A stretch of 18,559 bases of DNA from contig CAYJXJ010000086.1 of the NCBI GenBank assembly GCA_964374095.1, positions 1-18,559 of the forward strand, given 5' to 3'. Every line of letters begins with the position of its first letter. Within the stretch, counting starts at the first letter, position 1. A model generated the notes under the pieces. The model worked only from the letters and a program-made list of their open reading frames with translations, searched no databases and was not told the DNA's origin. Below are positions 1 to 7,936 of the stretch, one piece after another. The position numbers and the translations under genes were made by a program. The stretch comes from CAYJXJ01 sp964374095. Its GTDB lineage: Bacteria > Elusimicrobiota > Elusimicrobia > UBA1565 > UBA9628.

Positions 1-3000
1 TGATCGCGAGGGCGGAAGCGTCCACCACCGCGCCGGCCAGGTTGATCGTCACCGAATCGTTCTTGCCCGGCACCCCCGAGGGGTTCCAGTTCGTCGCCGT
101 GTTCCAGAGCGCGTTCGTCGCCCCCGTCCAGGTGCGCGGCGAGGTCAGCGTGGAGGAGGACCCCGCGGCTTGGTAATGGGCGGCTCCGACCCAGTTGAGC
201 GCCCCCACCCGCAGGAAGTAGGTCGTGCCCGCGTCCAAGTTCTGCACCGAAAGGGAGGTCGACAGCCCGTTGGCCGTCGCCGAGGAGAGCACGGCGCCCG
301 AGAGATCCGACGCCGTCGAGGCCTCCAGCACGTAGCCCTGCCCCGTCACCGCCGTCCAGTTCACCGTAATCGAGGTGAAGGACACCCCGTTGACGGCGGG
401 CACGTTGGGATCCACCGGCTTGTTCGTCAAGGTCGGCGTCGAGACCGCCGCGGCGAAGCGCCGGCTGTCGCCGTGGTTGATCGCCCCCATCCGCACGAAA
501 TACGTCGTGTCCGCGGTCAACCCCAGCACCGACAGGGAGGTCACGGCGGGGTTGATCGTGATCGAGGAGGCCGCGATGGTCCCGAAGTTCGCGGCCAGCG
601 AGGCCTGCAGCTCGTAGCCCTTGGAATCGACCGTCGTCCAAACCACCGCCAGGCTCGAAACATTGACGACCTGCACCGCAGGCGAGCCTGGCGGTTGAGC
701 GAACGTAGCGGAGGAGCCGCCGCCGACGAAGTTGGCGGCCGAGCCCCAGTTCAGGGCTCCGATCCGGTAAAAGTAAGTTGTGTTGGGGCCAAGCCCCAAC
801 ACGGTTAAGGTGGACAGGGCCACGTTGGCCGTCCGCGACGAGAGCACCGCCCCGCCCGGCGTGAGCGCGCCGAAGTTCGTAGACGACGCCTCCAAACGGT
901 AGCCTTCGGCGCTGCCGGCCTGCGGCGAGTTCGGCAGGGTTGCCCAGTTGAGCGTCGCCGAGGTCTCGAAGTTCTCGTAGACCTGGACGCCAGTCAGCGC
1001 CACGGCCAAGGTCGCGGTGGAGCCGGCCGCGGCAACGCTGGGATGGGAGTTGTGGTTCAGGGCGGCCACCCGGAAAAAATACGTCGTGTTCGCGTCCAAA
1101 CTCAGCACCGAAAGCCCCGTGCTCGCGCCGTTGGAGGTTTGGGACGCCGCGATGACGGTGCCGGCCGCGAAATTCGTGGAGGAAGCCTCGATCCGATAGC
1201 CTTGCGAGGTCACGGCCGTCCAGGCGAGGGTGACGCTCGTCGCGTAGACCGCGGCCACCGCCGGCGAAGCCGGCGGCTGGCTCAGGGTCACCGTCGTCCC
1301 GAGGACGGTCTCGGCCGGGACGGAATTATGGTTCATGGCCAGTATGCGGAGTTGATAGGTGGTGTTGGGCAGCAGGCCCGTGACGAGATCGCTCAAATTG
1401 GCCGTGGCCGAGGCCGCGATCACGGTTCCGTCCGCGTAGGCCGCGGAGGAGGCGCGCAGGGTGTAGATCGTCCCCGCCGCGTTGGCGGGGCTCCCGGCGT
1501 TCCAGACCGCCGTCACGCTCGTGATGAAGACGCTCGACACCGCGGGGCTCCCCGCGCCCGGGGGGCTCGCCAAGGTCGCGGTCGCGGGCAGGGCCTGGAA
1601 GTGGCGCAGGTCCGACCAGTTGAGCGAGGCCACCCGGAAGAAATAGGTGGTGTTGAGGGTCAGACCCGGGACCGTGAGCGTCGAGAGGGCGACGTTGCGG
1701 GTCTGGGACGAGAGGATCGCGCCGCCGGCGAAGTTCGTCGAGGAGGCCTGCAGGAGATAGCCCGAGCTCGTCTTGGACGAGGCGTCGGGCGGAGACAGCG
1801 GCAGGCTCGCCCAGGAGAGGGCCGCGCTCGTCACGAAGAGGCCTTGGAACTGCAGGGCCGAGACCGCGGTCGCCAGGGTCGGGGTCGAAAGGCTCGCCGC
1901 ATAGTCCGTGGCGTCGGACCACAAGGACGCGACCCGCAGGAAATAGGTGGTGTTTGTATCAAGGCCTGTGATCGTGAGGGCGCCGACGGAGCCCAGGGGG
2001 GTGTGGGCCGAGGAGAGATAGCCGGTGAAGTTGGACGCGGTCGAAGCCTCGGCCCGGTAGCCGGAATCGGAATTGACCGCGTTCCAGGTCATGGTGACGC
2101 TGGAGGCGAAGACCCCGCCGGCGGCGGCGTTGGAGGGAGGCACATGGGTGATCAGGGTCTTGGTCGAGCCCGCGGCGATGTAGTTGCCGCGGCCGTCGTG
2201 GCCGCGGGAGCCCACGCGGAAGAAGTAGGTGGTCCCGACCTCCAGCTCCGTCACGGTGAGCGTGCTCAAGGCCACGTTGGTCGTGACCGAGCTGTACACC
2301 GTCCCGCCGGGGAAGTCCGCGCCGAAATTCGTGGAGGAGGCCTCCAGCAGGTAGCCCTGGGACTTCTCCGTGAGCGGCGACGAGGGGCGCGGGACCCAGG
2401 TCACCGTGATGCTGGTGGGGAAGACCCCCTTGAACGCCGGCCCGCTCGCCGCCTGGGGCAGGGTGGGGGACGTCGAGCGGGTGGAGGCATAGCTCAGGCC
2501 CCCGTCGGCGTCGCGGGTCCAGAGGTGGATGAAGTAGGTGGTGTTGGGGTCAAGGGCGCTCAGCAGAGCCGAGTGCGCCGCGCCCGCGGCTCCGCCCGAT
2601 GTGGAAATCGTGACCTGGGCCGAGGCGAAGGCGAAGGCCGCGTTGGGATTGGTCTCGCGCTGCAAGCCATAGACCGTGCCCTCCTGGTGAGTCCCCTGGC
2701 CGCCGTCGTAGCCTGGGGCGGACCAGGACATCGTCAAGGTGGTCGAGGTGTTGCTGACGCCCGCGAGGCCGGTCACGGTCCCCGGGTAGGAGCGTCCCGC
2801 GAGGGCGCCGGCGCGCAGCACGGAGCCGCCCTCTCCGGAGGTCATGGTCGTGACCGCCACCTCGCCGGCCGAGCCCTGGAGGCGGCTTGAGCCGCTGTCT
2901 AGGTCCGCCCGTCCCCCGGAATCCGCGCCCGAGGGGCTGACGGAGCTCGAGCCGCTGGACATGCCGGCCGCGAGGGCCAGCGAGCCCGACAGCAGGCCGG

Positions 3001-3043
3001 CGACGCCCGCGATCCAGGCGGCCCGCGCCGGCGCTCCGGGCAT
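1..3043 (-). CDS. Exported FN3-repeat surface protein, partial (C-terminus off the left edge)
   Basis: An open frame runs unbroken from ATG at 3043 to the window edge (about 1014 codons). A GAGGAG box lies 9 bases before the start. The N-terminus has a hydrophobic signal segment ending ALAAG near residue 28. Nine FN3-type domains follow, each marked by a conserved TTYF/TTYQ-type strand (for example NTTYFFRVA) near residues 167, 271, 364, 465, 562, 654, 754, 848 and 943, so about 90-100 residues apart. The last visible part (residues about 970-1014) contains RTWTGATNALWN and a following NWNPSGVPG, the W-T-G...N-W...VP pattern that opens beta-helix or autotransporter-associated repeats. Inferred role: a cell-surface or secreted adhesin/scaffold. 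The start is 56 bases after the stop of the 464-aa gene, so the two are probably co-transcribed. The real C-terminus and any anchoring domain are not visible. Confidence 0.85.
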   Translation of the reverse strand, partial: MPGAPARAAWIAGVAGLLSGSLALAAGMSSGSSSVSPSGADSGGRADLDSGSSRLQGSAGEVAVTTMTSGEGGSVLRAGALAGRSYPGTVTGLAGVSNTSTTLTMSWSAPGYDGGQGTHQEGTVYGLQRETNPNAAFAFASAQVTISTSGGAAGAAHSALLSALDPNTTYFIHLWTRDADGGLSYASTRSTSPTLPQAASGPAFKGVFPTSITVTWVPRPSSPLTEKSQGYLLEASSTNFGADFPGGTVYSSVTTNVALSTLTVTELEVGTTYFFRVGSRGHDGRGNYIAAGSTKTLITHVPPSNAAAGGVFASSVTMTWNAVNSDSGYRAEASTASNFTGYLSSAHTPLGSVGALTITGLDTNTTYFLRVASLWSDATDYAASLSTPTLATAVSALQFQGLFVTSAALSWASLPLSPPDASSKTSSGYLLQASSTNFAGGAILSSQTRNVALSTLTVPGLTLNTTYFFRVASLNWSDLRHFQALPATATLASPPGAGSPAVSSVFITSVTAVWNAGSPANAAGTIYTLRASSAAYADGTVIAASATANLSDLVTGLLPNTTYQLRILAMNHNSVPAETVLGTTVTLSQPPASPAVAAVYATSVTLAWTAVTSQGYRIEASSTNFAAGTVIAASQTSNGASTGLSVLSLDANTTYFFRVAALNHNSHPSVAAAGSTATLAVALTGVQVYENFETSATLNWATLPNSPQAGSAEGYRLEASSTNFGALTPGGAVLSSRTANVALSTLTVLGLGPNTTYFYRIGALNWGSAANFVGGGSSATFAQPPGSPAVQVVNVSSLAVVWTTVDSKGYELQASLAANFGTIAASSITINPAVTSLSVLGLTADTTYFVRMGAINHGDSRRFAAAVSTPTLTNKPVDPNVPAVNGVSFTSITVNWTAVTGQGYVLEASTASDLSGAVLSSATANGLSTSLSVQNLDAGTTYFLRVGALNWVGAAHYQAAGSSSTLTSPRTWTGATNALWNTATNWNPSGVPGKNDSVTINLAGAVVDASALAI

Positions 3044-3099
3044 CAGCCGCGGCTCCTCACGAATTCCTCCGCTCCCCGGCCATATCCCTCCCGCTCAAC

Positions 3100-4494
3100 T
3101 TACTCGTTGGCGCTCATGAACGGAACCAGCGTCCCGTCCGTCAACGACCCGAGGTTCACGCTCGCCGGCAACGTCGAACCGGCGCCCGCGCTCAGGGCCT
3201 CGGTCCCCAGGCCCTTGAGCACGCCGGCCGTGGCCAAGTCCACGCCGCGCAGCTTCGCGGCGCCGCCCGTGCACGACACCGCAAAGTAGTACTGGCCCGG
3301 CTGGAGCAGCTTGGGCGCGCCTTGCACCCCGATGACCTTGGCTCCGGTGGTCGTGTAGTCGGCGGAGTTGGCGCCGCCGCTGGCGACCAGTTGCCCGCTC
3401 GCGTTGTAAAGGCCCACGTCCCCGGTCGAACCCACGACCGCGTTGCTCACGCGGAAGCGGATCTGGTTGAGGGAAAGAGTGCCGGCGATCGCCACGGGGA
3501 TCAGGAAAACGGTGTCCACGGCGAGGGTCGTGGCCGCGGTGGGAGCGAACGACACGTAGACCGCCGTGATGGTCGAGGAATGGACCGGATACCACTGCGA
3601 GCCGGCGTTGTCCCACTCCAAGGTCATGCCGTCCGACGGCGCGCCGGCCGAGATGGTCCGGGTGTGGATGCGGGTCGCGTCCACGACGTTTGAGTTGGTC
3701 GAGGCGATGACCTTGTTGGAGAGGGAGTTCGACGAGTTGAGGTCGTCCATGGTCTTGCTCCCCGCCCCGGTTCCCACGCGCAGACGGTCGTTGGCCGCGT
3801 CCCAGCTCACGGAGCCTTCGGCGTTGGAGACCGCGGCCTGCGGCGCCACCAGCCCCGTGACGGCCGAGACCGTCGTGGCGTATACCGTGTTTTGCACATC
3901 AACGTTGGCGCCGCTCTCAACCCGCAGGGTGCCGGCCTGCACGCGCAGGCCCGAGCTCGTGACCACGCTGAAAGTCTGCGCTCCGGTCGCGGTGAAGCTC
4001 GAGGTGCCGGTGGCCATGAAGGGCCCCGCGACCGTCGCGCTGCTGACGTGAAAGACCGCGCCGGACTGAAGGGTCGTGCGGGCCTGGATGTACTCGGTGT
4101 CTCCGGCGGCCAAATCCTCGGCGTAAAGCGCGCGGAAGGCCGAGGGCGACATGAGCAGGAGCTGGCGCGGCGCCATGGGCGGCTCGCCTTCGACCGTGAC
4201 CTCGAGGTAAGCCGAGGCGTTCAGGAACAAGCTCGATGCCAGCGCCGTGACCGCGCCCAACTCCACGCTCAAGAGCCCGTTGGTCACGGCCACGCCGTTT
4301 TGCGTCTCGGTCCAGGCGGCGACGCCGCCGCCGGCCCCCGGAAAGACGCCGAAGGTGATATTGAAGCTCCCGTTTCTAGGGTTGTTGGAGGTGTCCAGGA
4401 GCTTTCCCTGGAACCCCACCCGCTGGGGGCTGGTCGCGGCCTGGGCGGCGGAGGCCGCGAGCGTCAGACTCAAGAAGGCGATTCTGGTCAGCAT
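3100..4494 (-). CDS. Exported fibre/adhesin-like surface protein, 464 aa
   Basis: The frame opens further upstream, but ATG at 4494 is chosen because AGGAG lies 6 bases before it and a clean signal peptide follows (MLTRIAFLSLTLAASAAQA, cleavage about residue 19). Residues about 22-125 hold a beta-rich module starting RVGFQGKLL, with N-G-x-F-x-I-T-F and P-R-Q-L-L-L features. This module is common at the N-terminus of large surface proteins in environmental bacteria. The middle (about 130-290) is Ser/Thr/Ala/Val-rich beta-repeat sequence like a fibre shaft. The C-terminal 150 residues look like a compact beta-sandwich (PGQYYFAVSC, GDVGLYNASGQ). No catalytic motif was recognised. It is transcribed from the promoter at 4604-4632, ahead of the FN3 gene. 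A phage-tail-fibre-like origin is possible, but there are no phage genes nearby. Confidence 0.8.
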   Translation of the reverse strand: MLTRIAFLSLTLAASAAQAATSPQRVGFQGKLLDTSNNPRNGSFNITFGVFPGAGGGVAAWTETQNGVAVTNGLLSVELGAVTALASSLFLNASAYLEVTVEGEPPMAPRQLLLMSPSAFRALYAEDLAAGDTEYIQARTTLQSGAVFHVSSATVAGPFMATGTSSFTATGAQTFSVVTSSGLRVQAGTLRVESGANVDVQNTVYATTVSAVTGLVAPQAAVSNAEGSVSWDAANDRLRVGTGAGSKTMDDLNSSNSLSNKVIASTNSNVVDATRIHTRTISAGAPSDGMTLEWDNAGSQWYPVHSSTITAVYVSFAPTAATTLAVDTVFLIPVAIAGTLSLNQIRFRVSNAVVGSTGDVGLYNASGQLVASGGANSADYTTTGAKVIGVQGAPKLLQPGQYYFAVSCTGGAAKLRGVDLATAGVLKGLGTEALSAGAGSTLPASVNLGSLTDGTLVPFMSANE

Positions 4495-4512
4495 GGCAGA
4501 CTCCTTTCCTAA

Positions 4513-4528
4513 TTCGCGCGCGCGCGAA
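4513..4528. repeat. 16-bp perfect GC-alternating palindrome in the 5' leader
   Basis: TTCGCGCGCGCGCGAA is fully self-complementary. It lies just upstream of the Shine-Dalgarno region of the gene starting at 4494, so a hairpin here could affect ribosome access. The alternating CG run is also the type of sequence prone to Z-DNA. Confidence 0.6.
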
Positions 4529-4573
4529 GATAACATGACCCTCCGGAGACAAGAATTCCATCGGGAAAAATTT

Positions 4574-4581
4574 GATAAAAT
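4574..4581 (+). promoter_or_regulatory. Weak candidate -10 element for the propeller-porV operon
   Basis: GATAAAAT lies 52 bases upstream of GTG 4634. No good -35 is seen at 17 bases. It is listed only as the best available candidate in the divergent intergenic space. If used, the transcript would overlap the 5' end of the opposite transcript by a few bases. Confidence 0.25.
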
Positions 4582-4603
4582 GCCGAGAATCAGGCCGCAA
4601 ATA

Positions 4604-4632
4604 AGTATAGGCCGCCCCGGACCGCCTGTCAA
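4604..4632 (-). promoter_or_regulatory. Near-consensus sigma70 promoter for the 464-aa surface protein
   Basis: On the minus strand TTGACA (4632-4627) is followed by a 17-base spacer and TATACT (4609-4604). The predicted transcript starts near 4597, giving a leader of about 100 bases before ATG 4494. It overlaps the 5' region of the divergent gene starting at 4634. Confidence 0.75.
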
Positions 4633-4633
4633 G

Positions 4634-6748
4634 GTGAAATTAATCACGCTCCCAGCCGCCCTCCTACTCCTGCTGACTCGGGGGGCGGCGGCGGCCCCTT
4701 TGGCCTTCAGCACCTCCAGCGTGGACGCCTCGGGAAACACCGGCCATTGGGCCTCCCTGGCCATCGGTTCCGACGGCATCCTCCACGCCGGCTACTTCAA
4801 CCGGGCGTCGGGCGATATCCTCTACCGCACCCGCACCCCCCCTGCGGGCTGGGCCGCCTCCGAGACCGCGGCCAACGGCCGCAACCCGCCGCACCTCTCG
4901 CTCGCCCTGGGCGGCGACGGCGCGGTCCACATGGTCTTCTTCTCGACGACCGCGCCCTGCGCCGGGGTCTGCCACGCCAAACGTACCGGCGGGGCCTGGG
5001 CCGTATCCGCGGTGGAAGCGGTGCTCTCGTCTTTCACCGCCGTCGCCGTGGACCCGGCGGGCGTCGTCCACGCGGTCTACGCGACCGTGCCGACGGGACT
5101 GCGCCACGCCCGCTTCGACGGGACAACCTGGGGATTTGCGACCATCGACGCGTCGGCCAAGCTCGAGCCCGACGTCATGGCCGGCCGGCCTTTCCGCACC
5201 GTCGCGCTCGCGCTCGACGCCGCGGGCAAGCCGCGCGTCGCCTACTTTGACGATGCCGCCAGCGAATTGCGCTACGCGGCGCACGACGGGACTTCCTGGG
5301 GGACCCCGGAGTTCGTCGGCCAGCCGGGAGCGGCGCTCTCGGCGGTCTCCCTGGCCTTGGACGGCTCGGGAGTTCCCCGGATCGCGGCCATGGTCTTCGC
5401 GCCGGGCCGCCTGCTCTATGCCTCCAAGGCCGCCGGGGCCTGGACCCTGGCCGAGGCCATCCCCAACGGCTCCGTTCCGTCGCCGACGCTCGCGGCCGCG
5501 CTCGCCCTCGACGGCTCCGCCAACGCCCACGCGGCTTTCCACGACGACTTCGACCCGGGCGGCAACCCCGCCGCGGCCTACGCCGACTTCGACGGCGTGG
5601 CGTGGAGCACGCAAACGGTCGATACCGCGGGAGGCGGCTCGCCCTTCACGTCCCTGGCCCTCGACGCCGCGGGCAATCCCCATATCCTCTACGCCGACCC
5701 GGACGCGGCCGCGCCTGAGCTCAAATATGCCTCCGCCACCGGCGCCGGCTTCCCGGCGCCGCTCGGCGGGGGATCAGGGTCCCGCGTGCAGGCGCCGACG
5801 GGTTTTACCCCCACGGGGGTTTTCTTCACCTCGGTCACCTGGGTCTGGACCGATAACTCCTCCAACGAATCGGGGTTCAAACTTTTTGGGGCGACCTCGG
5901 CCGCCGGGCCATTCGCTCAGGCGGCCTCGGTTGCCGCCGGCTTAACCACGGTCACCGAGACCGGGCTCCTCCACGGCGCGACCTACTTCCGCTACGTCGC
6001 GGCGCTCAACACCGGGGGCGTCGCGTTCTCATCGGGACAGGCGCGGGGGCTGGCCGTCATCCCGGCCGCGGCCGCAAGCGGAACGTCGGGACAGACTTTG
6101 ACCTATGCGGCCGCCGCCGGGGAAGCCAGCTTGAGCATCCCTCCGGGAGCCTTCCCCGGCGCCGTTGTCGTCAGCTTTTCGGTGCCGACGGTCTTTCCCG
6201 ATGTCTCGGGCGGCTTCGCCGCCCTCGACGGCATCGGGATCGGGCTTGAAATCACCGCCGCCGGAGGGCTTCAACCCAGCCGGGAGCTGACGATCTCGCT
6301 TCCCTACTCCGACGCGAGCGTGGGCGGACGCGACGAATCCAAGTTCATCCTCGCCCGCTTCGACGCGACCGCGCGCCGCTTTGTGCCGCTGGTCTCGACC
6401 GCCGACCCGGGCAATAACCGGGTCACCGGCAAGACCTCGCGCCTATCGTTATTCCAAATCATGTCGGCGATCCCCGCGGGCCTGGCCGCGGTCAAGCCTT
6501 TCCCCAACCCCCTGCGCCCGGCGGCGGGCCACGCGTCGATGATCTTCACGAACCTTCCCGCGGGCGCGGTCGTGCGCATCCTCACGCTTGACGGCCGGAA
6601 AGTCCGCGATCTCGCCGGCAACGCCGCAGGTCAGGCGGCCTGGGACGGCCGGGATCTTTCCGGAGACAAGGCCGCCAGCGGAATCTACCTGGCCCTCGTC
6701 GAATCCGCCGATGGACGCCGGACGATCAAGATCGCGGTTCAGCGATGA
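4634..6748 (+). CDS. Exported seven-repeat beta-propeller/FN3 protein with sorting-type C-terminal domain, about 704 aa
   Basis: The start is ambiguous. GTG 4634 gives a compact signal peptide (VKLITLPAALLLLLTRGAAAA); ATG 4580, same frame, adds 18 residues; neither has a strong ribosome site. Residues about 40-372 carry seven repeats of the SLALDAAGNPHILYA type, each followed by an L-x-Y/H strand and a GxxW turn, consistent with a seven-bladed propeller. Residues about 386-476 form an FN3 domain. Residues about 486-610 include a LSIPPGAFPG segment resembling ZU5-like domains. Residues about 616-704 form a FlgD-Ig/type IX-sorting-like end (FPNP, DGRKVRDL, WDGRDLSG, ASGIYLALVES). Its stop overlaps the next start as ATGA, so it is translationally coupled to the PorV-like gene. 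Inferred role: a secreted or surface-attached binding protein. No enzyme active site was identified. Confidence 0.85.
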   Translation: MKLITLPAALLLLLTRGAAAAPLAFSTSSVDASGNTGHWASLAIGSDGILHAGYFNRASGDILYRTRTPPAGWAASETAANGRNPPHLSLALGGDGAVHMVFFSTTAPCAGVCHAKRTGGAWAVSAVEAVLSSFTAVAVDPAGVVHAVYATVPTGLRHARFDGTTWGFATIDASAKLEPDVMAGRPFRTVALALDAAGKPRVAYFDDAASELRYAAHDGTSWGTPEFVGQPGAALSAVSLALDGSGVPRIAAMVFAPGRLLYASKAAGAWTLAEAIPNGSVPSPTLAAALALDGSANAHAAFHDDFDPGGNPAAAYADFDGVAWSTQTVDTAGGGSPFTSLALDAAGNPHILYADPDAAAPELKYASATGAGFPAPLGGGSGSRVQAPTGFTPTGVFFTSVTWVWTDNSSNESGFKLFGATSAAGPFAQAASVAAGLTTVTETGLLHGATYFRYVAALNTGGVAFSSGQARGLAVIPAAAASGTSGQTLTYAAAAGEASLSIPPGAFPGAVVVSFSVPTVFPDVSGGFAALDGIGIGLEITAAGGLQPSRELTISLPYSDASVGGRDESKFILARFDATARRFVPLVSTADPGNNRVTGKTSRLSLFQIMSAIPAGLAAVKPFPNPLRPAAGHASMIFTNLPAGAVVRILTLDGRKVRDLAGNAAGQAAWDGRDLSGDKAASGIYLALVESADGRRTIKIAVQR

Positions 6749-7725
6749 GGCGGCCGCCGACTTTTCCACCGTGCTTGGAACGTTCCAAGTGCGGTGGAAA
6801 ACTCTTCGCGGCGCTGCTGGCCCTCTCGGGGACGAGCGCGGCGGCCCTCGGCGGCTCCGGTCCCGCGTCGTCGGCCGCCGGTTTTCTCCGGCAGTCGGGC
6901 GGGGCGGCCGTGGCGGCCATGGGCGGGGCCTGGGCGGCCTCCTCCCAAGGGCCGGAGTCGCTGCACCTTAACCCCGCGGCGCTCTCGCTCGTGCCGCGCC
7001 GCGCGGCGACGTTCACGCACGCCGAGCTCGTCGAATCCGTCAGCCTCCAAGAAGCGGCCTATGCCCACCATATCGAACGGTGGGGCGTGCTCTCCGCGGG
7101 TTTTCAATACCAATCGGCGGGCGGTCTCGTCGAAACCGACGCGGCCGGATCGGACCTCGGCAGCGTCTCCCCCGGAGACCTGGCGTTGGCGGCCGGCTGG
7201 GGGCGCGAGTTATCCGATCCGGGACCACTCGATGGATTCGCCGTGGGCGGCGCGGCCAAGCTCGTGCAGTCGCGCATACTTAAGACCGCGCGGACGGGAG
7301 CCGTGGATCTGGGCGTCCTCTCGCCCCCGCTTTGGGAACGCCGCTTGCGGTTGGGCGCCGCTCTGCGAAATGTCGGCGGGGAGCTCCAGTTCGACTCTGA
7401 ATCCTCGCCCCTCCCCCTCGAAGGCCGCATCGGCGGGGTTTTTCGCGGCGCCGCGGGGTGGCTCGCCGCTTTCGATCTGGTCTTGCCGCGCGCCGGCGGG
7501 GCGGAAGTCGCCCTCGGCGGCGAGTACTCGCCGGCCACGGAGTGGGCGTGGAACCCCGCCCTGCGCGCGGGCTACGGCTCGCGCGGCGCGGGAGACGTCA
7601 GCGGCTTCTCGGGCGTGACCTTCGGCTTGGGGGTCGAGGGAAAAAATCTAGGCTTCGATTACGCCATCCTGCCGCTGGGCAGCCTCGGCCTCGGCCACCG
7701 CCTCTCCCTCACCGCCCGGTTTTAG
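6745..7725 (+). CDS. PorV/PorQ-like outer-membrane beta-barrel protein, 326 aa
   Basis: ATG 6745 overlaps the previous stop (ATGA). A signal segment (LFAALLALSGTSAAALG) starts near residue 20. Next comes AAMGGAWAAS...LHLNPAAL (about residues 55-80), matching the family hallmark R-x-x-A-M-G-G-A...NPA-x-L of PorV/PorQ barrels. The rest alternates short amphipathic strands and ends RLSLTARF with a terminal aromatic residue, as in outer-membrane barrels. Known for the family: PorV acts in type IX secretion in Bacteroidota, and related barrels occur in other phyla without the full machine. Because the upstream partner has a sorting-type C-terminus, it may export or anchor that partner (inference). 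The 5' end holds a 40-bp palindrome encoding residues 6-19, which lengthens the region before the signal helix. A decayed copy of its 3' end lies at 8592-8676. Confidence 0.82.
   Translation: MRRPPTFPPCLERSKCGGKLFAALLALSGTSAAALGGSGPASSAAGFLRQSGGAAVAAMGGAWAASSQGPESLHLNPAALSLVPRRAATFTHAELVESVSLQEAAYAHHIERWGVLSAGFQYQSAGGLVETDAAGSDLGSVSPGDLALAAGWGRELSDPGPLDGFAVGGAAKLVQSRILKTARTGAVDLGVLSPPLWERRLRLGAALRNVGGELQFDSESSPLPLEGRIGGVFRGAAGWLAAFDLVLPRAGGAEVALGGEYSPATEWAWNPALRAGYGSRGAGDVSGFSGVTFGLGVEGKNLGFDYAILPLGSLGLGHRLSLTARF
6762..6801. repeat. 40-bp near-perfect palindrome inside the porV-like signal-peptide region
   Basis: The outer arms are TTTTCCACCG and CGGTGGAAAA and the core is CTTGGAACGTTCCAAG, separated by TG on each side. 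The only departures from symmetry are the two TG steps, which pair as G-U wobbles in RNA, so the transcript could form an almost continuous stem beginning about 17 bases after the start codon. Both strands encode a similar open peptide (FST-V/A-LGTFQ-V/A-RWK), as expected of a mobile palindromic unit. Confidence 0.8.
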
Positions 7726-7732
7726 GGGTCAA

Positions 7733-7784
7733 GTCACCGCCACGGTTTCAACGACTTCCTTGATGTCGGAGGGAACCGGCTCGC
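7733..7784 (+). repeat. Direct repeat A, copy 1 (52 bp)
   Basis: It matches 9317-9368 with three mismatches. The minus strand reads PVPSDIKEVVETVAVT then a stop, so it looks like the tail of an unrecognised gene, although the frame is closed within about 30 codons upstream. It lies just after the porV-like stop and starts the mosaic island. Confidence 0.8.
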
Positions 7785-7900
7785 CGTGCTTCTTGAGGCT
7801 GGCCGGGGGGCAAATTCATGACTCCCGACCGAGAGCGCAGGCCGTAGCGGCAACTACTTCTCAGATAACCGAAATAACCGAAGGCCTGACACCTTTCCCA

Positions 7901-7929
7901 TTGACAACTGTATATATGAGAGATATACT
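7901..7929 (+). promoter_or_regulatory. brnTA promoter with overlapping operator-like inverted repeat
   Basis: TTGACA (7901-7906), a 17-base spacer and TATACT (7924-7929) are near consensus. GTATAT (7910-7915) and ATATAC (7923-7928) form an inverted repeat with a 7-base gap that covers the spacer and -10. BrnA antitoxins autorepress their operons, so this is the likely operator (inference). The -10 ends 8 bases before ATG 7937. Confidence 0.75.
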
Positions 7930-7936
7930 CCGATAG

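Noticed and set aside
1..2600. Regular spacing of about 290 bp resembling a tandem or CRISPR-like array
   Set aside because: The period reflects FN3 domain length; the DNA between motif copies is divergent coding sequence with no short identical repeats and unique spacers.
1043..2890. 615-codon plus-strand open frame
   Set aside because: It is antisense to the FN3 gene; its Arg/Gly-rich composition and lack of domains are typical of shadow frames in GC-rich DNA, while the minus strand gives clear FN3 repeats.
3100..4779. Longer 559-codon version of the 464-aa surface protein
   Set aside because: The upstream 95 codons cross a consensus promoter and leader; the downstream ATG has an AGGAG site and a proper signal peptide.
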